Part shown: positions 34,789 through 44,254 of the stretch, piece after piece
How positions within the stretch are numbered: the stretch's first letter is position 1
Layout of the letters: each line of letters starts with the position of its first letter
Source: Cryptomeria japonica
Taxonomy: Eukaryota > Streptophyta > Pinopsida > Cupressales > Cupressaceae
Assembly (NCBI RefSeq): GCF_030272615.1
Contig: NC_081405.1
Span: forward strand, 472,862,008-472,926,007
DNA length: 64,000 bases
Direction of reading: 5' to 3'
Translations under genes and position numbers: made by a program
Notes under the pieces: generated by a model
Told to the model about the DNA's origin: nothing
The model's input: the letters and a program-made list of their open reading frames with translations, nothing else
Database searches by the model: none

Positions 34789-35905
34789 TGATGGACTTGA
34801 AAAGCACTGAGAGGGGGGGTGAATCAGTGACACCAAATAAAACACTACTTCAAACACTAACCGGTAGATGAACTTAATCAAGCATTTAAACAAAATACAT
34901 GCTATCCAAAATGATATAACAGCATCCACAAAAAGTAAAACATCCACCATAACACAAGTGTTTATACGTGGAAAACCCAAATAGGTAAAAACCATGGTGA
35001 GATGGAACTCACAAGTTAACTATCTGTAGTATTAGATAACTGACCGGTTGAGGCCTTACAAAGTGCTCTGCTAGGAGCGAATCTTGTTAGAGATCCAAGC
35101 TTGATTAGAATCTTATACCCTGTTAAGAGTACTACCCTGTTAGGAGTAACCTCGCTGGAGGATTTGAGAATCCAAACTAATGGATCACCTTGTTAGAGGA
35201 TTTGTACAATGAAGATTGCTAGAGCTTACCCGGTTAGGGGATTTTGATTGTGTTGTAATGATTAGAAAACAACAAGAATGGTTTGATCTGTTCTAAGTAG
35301 CACAATACTTACTTGATCAAATCATTCTAAGTAAATTCAACACTCCTCTTCATCATAACACTTATTGCTCTTCAACAAAAGCTTTCACTCTTTATGCATA
35401 TCAGTATTCGCATAACATCATTCTCTATCACTAGCAAATGATTCACTAAGATGTCTTAATATAGACATTCAAATCTTATGTCAACCTAAGGAAATCAAAA
35501 CACAATTTCCTAGGTGCAGTGTATCTAGACAAGTAAACAAAACTCGTCATAAAAATGACCGCCAAGAAGTTGGTGTTGGTAACTCATCACAAAATCAAAT
35601 ACCGGTTAGAACAGTCAATACCGGTTGGAACAAAACATGTGATCCATTGTCCTAGAATCTTCCACTTGATCTCCATCTTCATCTTCATCTTCCTTTTGAT
35701 GTCGACTTAGTGTAGCCATAGGTTATCTCTTATGCACATATCGGTTGATACAAAGTATCAGTTAGAGATTAACCTTAAACATACTGGTTAATAGTGTAAA
35801 CCAATTGAAGATACACCGGTAGTTAATGTAATCATATGTGTGTGTGAGAGTGTTTCATCAATGACAACAGATGATGAATACATTACAATCATCATCAAGC
35901 CAACA
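34789..35905 (-). repeat. 5' LTR of the non-autonomous element
   Basis: About 1117 bp, TGATGGACTTG...AGCCAACA on the plus strand. It contains a run of G at 34811-34818, a feature also seen near the ends of other plant copia LTRs. Confidence 0.88.
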
Positions 35906-36950
35906 CTCTAGGTCATAGGATGAATACCTCCTCTTTGCCTCATTTAACTTCTCACTGAAGAAGGCAATAGGCCTTCCTTCCTAACTGAACACTGCCCCAA
36001 TAGCCATGTGACTGGAATCACACTCCACTTGGAAGATCTTATTGAAATCAGGTAGGGCAAGGACCGACTGCTCTGCAACTTTTCTCTTCAATGTTTCAAA
36101 GGATTTATCTACCTCTTATGTCCAACTAAACCTGTACTTTTGTCCTCCCTTTATGGCATCAAGCATAGGAGCACAAATATGGCTAAAGCCTCTTATAAAC
36201 TTCCTATAGAATGTGGCTAAGCCATGGAAGCTTCTAACATCATTCATTGTTCTAGGTGTAGGCCAAGACAATATGGCACTCACCTTTTCTTGATCCATTT
36301 TCAACTCACCATATGATATTACAAATCCCAAGTAAATGATCTCTTCCTGCATAAAGAAAAACTTTTCCAAATTGATCATTAATTGCTCTTCATACAATCT
36401 TCTTAGGACCAGGTCTACATGTTTTAGGTGCTCTTCTTTGATTTGACTAAAAATTAGAATGTCATTTAGGTAGACTATGACAAACTTTCCTATGAAATCC
36501 CTCAAGACTTCATTCATTAACCTCATAAAGGTACTATGTGCATTAGATAAGCCAAAGGGCATGACCTTCCACTCATACAACCCCTCATTTGTTTTAAATG
36601 CAGTCTTCCACTCATCTCCCGGCCTAATCCTAATCTAATGATAGTCACTTTTCAAGTCAATTTTTGTAAAATATCTAGCACCCCCCAAGCAATCTAACAA
36701 ATCCCCAATCCTAGGCAAAGCCTCCAAGTGCCTTCCTTTTTGGGTGCCAAGACTGCAGGGACTGCACATGGGCTCAAACTTTTGCCAATCAGTCTGAACT
36801 CCAACAATTCTTCAACTTGTTTTGCCATCTCAACATTCTCATCAGGTGTGAGCTTGTATGTTGCTTTATTAAGCAAGGTGGATCTAGGTATAAGATCTTT
36901 GCAATGGTTTATATCCCTCATGGGAGGTAATGACCTTGGCATGCCATCAG
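35906..36950 (-). pseudogene. Chromovirus reverse transcriptase
   Basis: Minus-frame segments match Ty3/gypsy reverse transcriptase: TYKLTPDENVEMAKQVEELL and PAVLAPKKEGTWRLC (36694-36942), [21 protein letters not shown] and [12 protein letters not shown], then [12 protein letters not shown] and [27 protein letters not shown] (36116-36580). It continues into the RNase H start (35906-36110, RPIAFFSEKLNEAKRRYSSYD), where the non-autonomous element sits. Fossil. Confidence 0.92.
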
Positions 36951-36960
36951 AGATGGCACT

Positions 36961-38800
36961 CTATTTGTTTAGCAGTTGTTGCACTGCAAGGTCAACCAAC
37001 CTTAATATGTCTTCTTTCTTGTCTTCAGACTTCTCAACCTTTGTCACTGTTGGACTAGGAATAAGGGCATAACAAACAATGCCTTCATCTGCTATGTTCT
37101 TCATGAATTGCTTTCCTCCTAACACCAACACCTTGGCCTCCTTTGGTTTGGTTTCCTCCTCACTCTCCATCAACGGTAACAACTCAATCACTTTACCATA
37201 TTTGGTGATGGAATATGTGTTCCTAGCACCATCATGTTGTGCCTTCAAATCAAATTTCCATGGTCTCCCAAATAGGAGGTGGCAAGCATCCATCTTTGCA
37301 ATGTCAAACAACAATCTAGCCTTATAGGTTCCAATCTAGAATTCTACCTAAGCCTGCTATTCCACAATAGCTTGTTGACCTTGGGTGATCCATGAGATCT
37401 TGTAGGGGCAAGGGTGAGGTATTCTCCTCAACTTTATCTTCTCCACCATTTCTAGAGACACAAAGTTTTCAGTTGAACCGAAATCTATTAGAACCTTGCA
37501 TACCTTTCCACCTGCTTTGCAAGTGGTCTTGAATAGAGACTTTCTCTGTGGGGGCTCTTTGTCAGCCATCTTCATGGTAGTTACTACTCTCCTGATCATC
37601 AAAGCTTCACCTCTTTCAAGGTAGCCATAACTATCAGGGATATTGACACTTTGGTATGTACTTGCACTTGCCACACTTTGGCAATCAGCTTCTAGAACCA
37701 AGTTACTTCTCCTTTCCCCCATGGAACTAGTAGGCTTGTCAAGACATCTCTTGACCATGTGCCCTTCTTGATTGCAGTTATAACATCTGATTGGACCTCT
37801 ACCTTGAGATCTTCCCCTAAATGGTGGTCTTCTTCCTCTGAAGTTACCTCTCTGATTGTGTCCTCCATTGTTATTGGAACTACTCTCTCCTCTAGGGCCT
37901 TCTTGATTGGTTTCACCTTGGTTTCCAAAACCATTTCCCTTACCTCTGAAAAAACTTCTTCCACCCCTCTGTTGTCTTCCTCTTCCTTTATTGTTCTTCT
38001 CTTTCCTCCTTTTGTTTTTCTCTTCCACCTTGATGGCAAGTTGATGGCATTTACCAATTGTATCCAGGCTAAGGAGGTTTAGCTCTTCTTGAATGTTTAC
38101 CTTAATCCATTTAGGTACCGGGAAACTTTTTCACTCTCTTCCTCCTTTGTCTTAGACTTCATACATAGCTTTTGGAACTCCTCAGTGTAAGAGTTCACAT
38201 CCATCTCCTTCTTCTTGAGATTTTGTCTCCTCTTATAAAGTTGAATTTCATAATCTTTGGGTACATAGGCCTTCTTTATTAAGGCAACCATATTATTCCA
38301 AGAAACAATCCTGGGTTTTTTGTCCTTCTCTCTTTCCTCATGGACAAAGTTCCACCAAGTTAGGGCAGCTCCCTTCAACTTGTACTTAGCAATCTTCACC
38401 TTCTGGTGTCCTGGAATGTCTTCACATTCAAAGAAACTAGACAAGGAGTCTATCTAATCTACCACTACATCTGGTTCCATCTTCCCAGTGAAAGTTCACA
38501 AATCAATCTTCTGCTCCATGGTTCTCCTCTCCATGGATTTGAGGATATTAAGTAAGTGCCTCTAGTTAGGAGGAATCACCTCTTCCTCCAGCATAGGGAT
38601 CTCCTCTTCATCCCCTTCTTCACCACTACCAGTGCCTCCATCTTCCTTCCCATATACTCTACCCCTCAACCTCTCTAACTCCTTCTACATGGCCTTGTAA
38701 GCATTGGCCTTCTCTCTCACAATATTTGCCAATTTCATGTTAGGCATTGGTCCCCTAGGGACTTCTTCTTCTCCCTCTATCATTTCTCAAATCTCTATCT
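36961..38800 (-). pseudogene. Chromovirus gag and protease
   Basis: From the primer site inward: a gag helical region (38097-38444, LKGAALTWWNFV and EEFQKLCMKS), an Arg/Gly-rich segment and CCHC knuckle (CYNCNQEGHMVKRC, 37357-38028), and the retropepsin-like stretch CKVLIDFGSTENFVSLEMVEK followed by PHPCPYKISWITQGQQ. At 36961-37314 is the linker toward reverse transcriptase (CHLLFGRPWKFD). The order and phrases are those of plant chromoviruses. Fossil. Confidence 0.9.
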
Positions 38801-38820
38801 CTTTACCAAAGCCATTACTA

Positions 38821-38832
38821 GCTCTGATACCA
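38821..38832 (-). promoter_or_regulatory. Primer binding site of the chromovirus
   Basis: TGGTATCAGAGC on the minus strand, exact initiator tRNA-Met type, a few bases inside the 5' LTR. Confidence 0.88.
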
Positions 38833-38837
38833 CTTAA

Positions 38838-40350
38838 TGTAGAGCCCTCCTTGTATCCTTCCAAACACTCCAAGATGTATGACACTGACCCCTCAAAACA
38901 ATAATAGGATCCTATCAAGGAAAGGCTCTACAACATTAGTTCAACATCTCACAATCTCCAAGACTCATACTTACTCAAATAGGGTAATTTGCTCCATCAT
39001 GCACCATGAAGCCTCCAAGGGTTCTTGACAATTACCACACATGTTTTGGGTTAGACAAGACTCACATGAACCAGATCAAACACTAGTTTTAAGGGTTCAA
39101 TACCATATCCTATAGCACCTTGACAATTAAGCCTATTTGCTAGTAGCCCTTTGAAACAGGTAAAGGGACCTTAAGTCCAAACTTTCCCAAACACCCTAGA
39201 AAAAAAAATCATAGATTCAAATACCCTTTTTGGTCTTACACAATTCCCTAAAAGGAAAGGTCAAGGTCTGACAAATAAAGGCTTGATCCCGGTGAAGGTC
39301 AATGTCCTAAAGGGCTAATTAGGCCTTCATTTGTGAAGCAACTACATCCCAATGAAAAAACCATACAATAACAACCCCATGAGAATGTGGGGAACCATAA
39401 ACCATCATGGATTCTAGGGTTACATGCCTGGAATCATCGTCATTTGCCTTCTAGGGTAGTTTTTTTGTTTAAGGACTAGGTAGCCACATAGAGATGTCTA
39501 ACTAGGGCCTGATTAGACACACGCCTCCCTTGCTCTTCCTGCAAAATGATTTTGGAATCTTATAATACACAGGCCATACTTTCATTTCACCCAATCCCAT
39601 GAGTTTCAGATGGATAAATTGTAAGTTATGGCCATGGAGAAACAAAACCCTAGGTAAACCCTGGTTTTTCGGGTACCTATAACAAAATTGGAATAACAAG
39701 AGCAAAACAACCAGTCTGAACCTCAAACCAAAGCCAAATTAAAGGTAATTCACCACTCTGACAAAATCACATCATTGGGTATTGATCCTAATCCGTACAA
39801 TACCGTACCCTGGGCCAAAATTCCAAAATTGCAGGAAAAACTCAAAATTTCATTAGTTTGCAGTCATCAAAACATTCCTCCGTCCAGTCTAACCTTGGGA
39901 ATTGGATCCTCAAGGTGTATATACCTCTCCACAACTTATCTCAACCAAAAAAAAGAGGTTAGAGCCGTTGGAGGAGTTCAAACAAACAAAAATTCAAAAA
40001 TTGCATAAAAGTTACTAATGACAACTTTTGACAACTTTTGACAAAGTTGTCAAAATGTCATTCCTCGCCTCCTAATGCCTTGGGTTAAGACTAACCCCTC
40101 CTAAAACACCCTAGGAGAACTAAAACCACTAGGATAACTATTTCCTCCACACACTTGATCCCCTTTTGTCCAAAAGTCCTAATTGGCTTATCAAGATGCC
40201 AAAATAGGAGTTTGGCTCACAAGATGGGGTCTTTTATTACAAATACACAATGCATGATTGAAACACATGTAAAACATAATAAAGACATGTTTGATGCCTT
40301 ATTCCTCCTCCTCTGAGCCTAATTGATCAACTTGAAGGAATTCTCTTGCA
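38838..40350 (-). repeat. 5' LTR of the chromovirus
   Basis: 1513 bp, the same length as 19301-20813. TGTAGAGCCC...CTCTTGCA on the plus strand; its right end abuts the GA tract. Confidence 0.88.
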
Positions 40351-40407
40351 CTAGAGAGAGGGAGAGAGGGAGAATAGGGGATAGGAAGAGAGGGAGAGAA
40401 TAGGATA

Positions 40408-40470
<63 letters not shown>

Positions 40471-40505
40471 GGAAAAGGAGAGGAGGAGAGGGAGATTGGA
40501 AAAAG

Positions 40506-40575
<70 letters not shown>

Positions 40576-40939
40576 TAGAATAGGATAAGGAGAGGGGGAT
40601 GGAGAGAGAGTTAGAGACAAAGAGAGAAGGGGTTAAGGAGAGGGGGAGGGAGGGAGATTGGGAAAAGGAGAGGAGGAGAGGGAGATTGGAAAAAGGAGAG
40701 AGACAGAGATAGAGACAGAGACACAGAGAGAGAGAGAGAGAGAGGAATGGAATAGGATAAGGATAGAGAGAGTAGGATAAGGAGAGGGGGATGTATGGAG
40801 AGGGAGAGAGAGGGAGATTATGTAAAGGAGAGGGGAGAGGGAGAATGAGAGAGAGGTAGATTGGGAAAAGGAGAGGGGGAGAGGGAGAGAGAGGCAGATT
40901 GGGAAAAGGAGGGGGGAGAGGGAGAGAGGGGGAGATTGG

Positions 40940-41016
<77 letters not shown>

Positions 41017-41180
41017 GGTAGAGAGAGAACGAGAAGGATAAAAGGGTGAGAGAATCAAAAAAGAGAGAAGTGTGAGGGGCAGGGAGATGAGATAGAACTC
41101 AAGGAGGATAATTAGGGCTCAGAATAGACCAAGACGGTGATGGGGGAAGGAAGACGAGAGAGAGAGGAAAAGAAGAGATA
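40351..41180. repeat. (GA)n / GGGAGA simple-sequence tract, right part
   Basis: Long GA runs (for example 40400-40465 and 40510-40570) mixed with GGGAGATTGGGAAAAGGAGAG units, the same as in 18963-19300. The two parts were one tract before the chromovirus entered. Confidence 0.9.
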
Positions 41181-41255
41181 CATGCATGTATACAAACATA
41201 TATACATATATCTATATAAATATATGCATATATACATACATAAACACATATTATA
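41180..41255. repeat. (CATATATA)n-like microsatellite
   Basis: Alternating purine-pyrimidine run of CATA/TATA words between the GA tract and the palindromic satellite. Confidence 0.7.
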
Positions 41256-41316
41256 TAAGTATGTCTAACATATGTGTAGTAAATGCTAAGTTTACAAGCA
41301 TACATTATTATGTCTT

Positions 41317-41434
41317 CATAACCCATACGGGTTTTGTGAAACACAAAAAAATGTTTTTAGTTTTACATAACCCATACGGGTTTTGTGAAACACAAAAAAA
41401 TGTTTTTAGTTTTACATAACACATACGGGTTATT
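41317..41434. repeat. Palindrome-cored satellite, right block
   Basis: Units start with CATAACCCATACGGG at 41317 and 41366 and a variant CATAACACATACGGG at 41415, exactly 49 bp apart. The last ends in GGGTTATTTAGAACTA, close to the left block's GGGTTATGTAGAACTA. So the two blocks are parts of one array. Confidence 0.85.
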
Positions 41435-43681
41435 TAGAACTACGAATAGTACTTTTTGTTTTTCAAAACCCGTTGGTAAGATGGTTGGAAAATGACCCTA
41501 AGGCTTGCAAGCCCATTTTCTTCCCATTTTTGTCCCTTTACACGTTTTTTCATCCTCCAACATGATTTCTCGACTTCGTCGTCATCAGGTTTACAAATGA
41601 TCAAGTGGGTATCTCTAAAATTACCACCATAATCTCACACATCTTCTCAATTTTCTGAGCATATAATTTTTTTAATTTTTGGACATCATTAGCATAGTAA
41701 ACTTTAATTTTCTTTATCAGTGCCTTGAAAGTCCTCATAGACATATGTCTATCCATTTATTAATAACTTTTGATATACTTGACCAAATTCCAAATAAATT
41801 ACATATTATTGTTCTACACTAGATTCTATACACTTTTAAAAAAAAAGTTTGCATTTTTTATTATTTTGATGCAAGTTATGCCCAGCGCACGAACAGGTAC
41901 CAAATTTTCAAGATGCGGTCTCTTAAAAAAATCATAAAAAAAAATACTCAATGGAAAATTACAAAAAATACACAACTTCTAGATCTCACTCTTACCTATC
42001 ATCTTACCAAAGGGTTTTGCAAAATACTAGATCCAACTATATATTTTGTGCAGCTCACGAAAACAGCTATGTTATGTTTTTCTGAAAAAATCAGGAACAT
42101 TTTTTTGTGCGTGAAAGGTTTGACCCTCTTAGTATTATCCAATTTTTAAAAAAATTAGTAGTTTAGAAACTAGATTCAGAGTACTAAAATTCTTATTCTT
42201 TTCTCAACTCCTAGTTTTGAGTGCATGACCTTCAAATATCTCTTTGAAGTTCAGGTTTACCTATTTTTAGAAAAAAAAAAAAAAAAGTGGCCACTTATAC
42301 CCCCCTTTTTGTTCACCATCTTGATGCACTTACCCAGGCCAATATACATGAAAGCTTTGGTGCCGAAACACAAAAAACTTCCATGAATGTGAACTACCTT
42401 ATGAGCCATGCCACTATCGCACATTAGTGGTTATTGATGCAGAGGATACCAAGATACAAGATTCTCATTGCATTTCCTAGTAGGGGAGAACTTTGAGAAT
42501 TTTTTATCAAGAAAGGATGCTTGACTCCAAAACCGCATCTCCGGTGTCTTGACCCAACTTTCTCTTTGTATTCTACCCATTATAAGGGGGAAATGGTGGT
42601 CGCTAGAGAGATTGAAATTATTTGCAACTGTGGGCAAAGCCTGTAGTTGCACTCAAGCCTTTTAAAATCCCTCTGGTTATCTTTGGCTATTTTAAAATAT
42701 CTCCAACTACAATGTAAGTCATCAATGTTCTTTACTTCATGGCATCAGCAAACCTTCAGCCATATCTCCTTGTGGCAGAATTCAGTTGTACCTTCTATAC
42801 ATTTCATTTTAAAACCTCTACAAGCAAGGCAACAACACTTCCTATAAACTTATCTCTAGAAATATGTCTATCTTCTACATTCTGAAATGCAGCATGAAAA
42901 TAATATAACTTCTATCTTCTACATTCTGAAATACATCATGCGAATAATGACCCTATTTCTCGATTTGTGAAGTGGCAGCAACTGTCTATCAGGTCTATGC
43001 TTTGGATTATTTCACATACTATATTAATCTGTGTGAGATGTACTTTTCTAGCATTTCCTGATATAAAATATACCACAAGCAAGCTTTCATTCCAATAGTC
43101 CTGACACCTATCAACAGAGATTAATATCGAATATTAAATATGTGCTATCCTCCATATTTTTCTTCCTCTGACAGACACAGTGTTTTCTATGCAAAAAGGA
43201 TAGCAGAGAATCTTCGATGAAGATTTCATACATGTGAAAAAGCAGCTTTCTAAAAGATTTCATACAAATATGCATGACACTTACAACTAAGATGTGATGT
43301 ATTTACTATATTAGTTTTTTCTCCAATAAGTTATGGAAGAGTTTCCTTAATTATTCTACAATTTTTATGTGATTGAAAAACATTCGCCAATGTAACTATT
43401 ATTTTCCCCAAAAAATAATGAAATATTCACCTTAATTTTTCAAAAAAAATCATGCAATAGAAAAATATTTGCCAATAAAATTAATTTTTTTTCCAAAAAG
43501 AATGAAAAATTTGCCTTAATTTTCGTAAAATTCTTATGCAACTGAGAAAAATTTGCCAACAAAATTTAATATTTTTTCCTTATTAAAAAAAAATTGCCAA
43601 AAAAAATAATATTTTCCCCCAAAATAATCAAAGATTTCCAAGATTTTACACCTTTACCGAGGGGGGGTTTCTTAAAGTTAT
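41435..43681. other. AT-rich intergenic DNA
   Basis: No gene is supported. A minus-strand open region at about 42431-42850 gives 60-75 codon frames (e.g. KCIEGTTEFCHKEIWLKVC) that look somewhat protein-like but match no family I know. 43360-43640 is A/T-run rich. Confidence 0.45.
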
Positions 43682-43842
43682 CCCTACTAGTAAATTATTA
43701 TTTTTTTGATAGGTAATGGGCCGAAGCCGATAAGGTGTACATACCCTACCCCCTTTGTGGGATTTGAACTTGTGACCTTTATTTCAAGAGCACAAGTTCG
43801 TCACCACTAGGCCAACTCAAGTTGTACCCCTACTAGTAAATT
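43682..43842 (-). mobile_element. tRNA-derived SINE with 15-bp target duplication
   Basis: The body is about 131 bp (43697-43827) on the minus strand. It has an A box (TGGCCTAGTGG), about 35 bases later a B box (AGTTCAAATCC), a short tRNA-unrelated part ending ATCGGCTTCGGCCCATTACC, and an A-rich tail (ATCAAAAAAATAAT). CCCTACTAGTAAATT occurs perfectly on both sides (43682-43696 and 43828-43842) as the target duplication. Such elements are transcribed by RNA polymerase III from the internal A and B boxes and moved by a LINE. It is not a tRNA gene: the acceptor stem and anticodon arm do not pair. The intact duplication suggests it is not very old. Confidence 0.85.
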
Positions 43843-43910
43843 CTTAATAATTATATTTCATCATGATTAAATTATTAAACAGTTTGGAAACTAGACAGTA
43901 TAAAAATTGT

Positions 43911-44190
43911 CATGTTTTCTAACCTACCTAAAGCGAATAGTACACTATGCGAAACTTTCATTTTTTAACATACCCAGTTTGCATAAGTGTGGAAAACCAT
44001 CATGTCTTTTAACATACACAAATCGGAAAGTACACTATGGATTTTTTGTGCTTTTTAACATGTCTAATCCGCATGTGTGCAAAATCAGTTTGTTTATAAC
44101 ATACCCTGACCAAATAGTACATTGTGCAAAACTTTCAGGTTTTTCAAAAATGCCTAGTCCACATAAGTGTGAAAAAACATCATGTTTTCT
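43911..44190. repeat. About 90-bp minisatellite, three units and a partial
   Basis: Units start with CATGTTTTCTAAC-like words at 43911, 44001, about 44086 and 44181, a period near 90 bp. The plus strand stays open across all units (43907-44254, 115 codons), giving a roughly 30-residue repeat with TY..RIVHYAKLS and SPHKC. The openness probably follows from the repeat structure; I see no sign it is a gene. Confidence 0.7.
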
Positions 44191-44254
44191 AAAAGAAAAC
44201 CAAATAAATATTCTTTCACAGTCCCATTTCAGAATGACAATGTTGCATTTATAG

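Larger units (their letters stand above)
28551..35905 (-). mobile_element. Non-autonomous LTR element with coiled-coil/CCHC protein and a long extra ORF
   Basis: LTRs lie at 28551-29588 and 34789-35905, TG...CA type, reading on the minus strand. The primer site TTGGTATTAGAGCC (34774-34787) sits two bases from the 5' LTR, and the purine tract AAAGGGGGAGAT (29589-29600) beside the 3' LTR. The interior has no protease, integrase or reverse transcriptase. It encodes a coiled-coil protein followed by a run of CCHC knuckles (about 33531-34765), then a long series of open frames in the same direction (about 30128-32992) of unknown family. It sits inside the chromovirus between reverse transcriptase and RNase H. 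LTRs differ by about 4% by eye. It carries around ten breaks. Confidence 0.85.
19301..40350 (-). mobile_element. Ty3/gypsy chromovirus carrying two nested LTR elements
   Basis: LTRs of 1513 bp lie at 19301-20813 and 38838-40350. Reading on the minus strand: the primer site TGGTATCAGAGC (38821-38832), gag with a CCHC knuckle (CYNCNQEGHMVKRC, about 37750-38800), protease (about 37357-37560), reverse transcriptase (about 35906-36950), RNase H (about 28336-28550), integrase with an H-H-C-C start and the CHPQTD-like phrase YHPQTDDQTEVVNR (27369-28333), and a C-terminal region with a chromodomain trace (20899-21351). A purine-rich tract GGGGAGTATGG lies at 20814-20825. Two other elements sit inside it: 28551-35905 between reverse transcriptase and RNase H, and 21352-27368 within the integrase C-terminal region. 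LTRs differ by roughly 7% by eye. It is an old fossil with well over ten breaks. No clear target duplication; both flanks are GA repeats. Confidence 0.9.

Noticed and set aside
19296-40355. Target duplication of the chromovirus
   Set aside because: AGTGA on the left and CTAGA on the right do not match; repeat instability in the GA tract may have erased it, so I make no claim.
43697-43827. Possible tRNA gene on the minus strand
   Set aside because: A and B boxes are present, but the cloverleaf stems do not form and a tail plus target duplication show a SINE.
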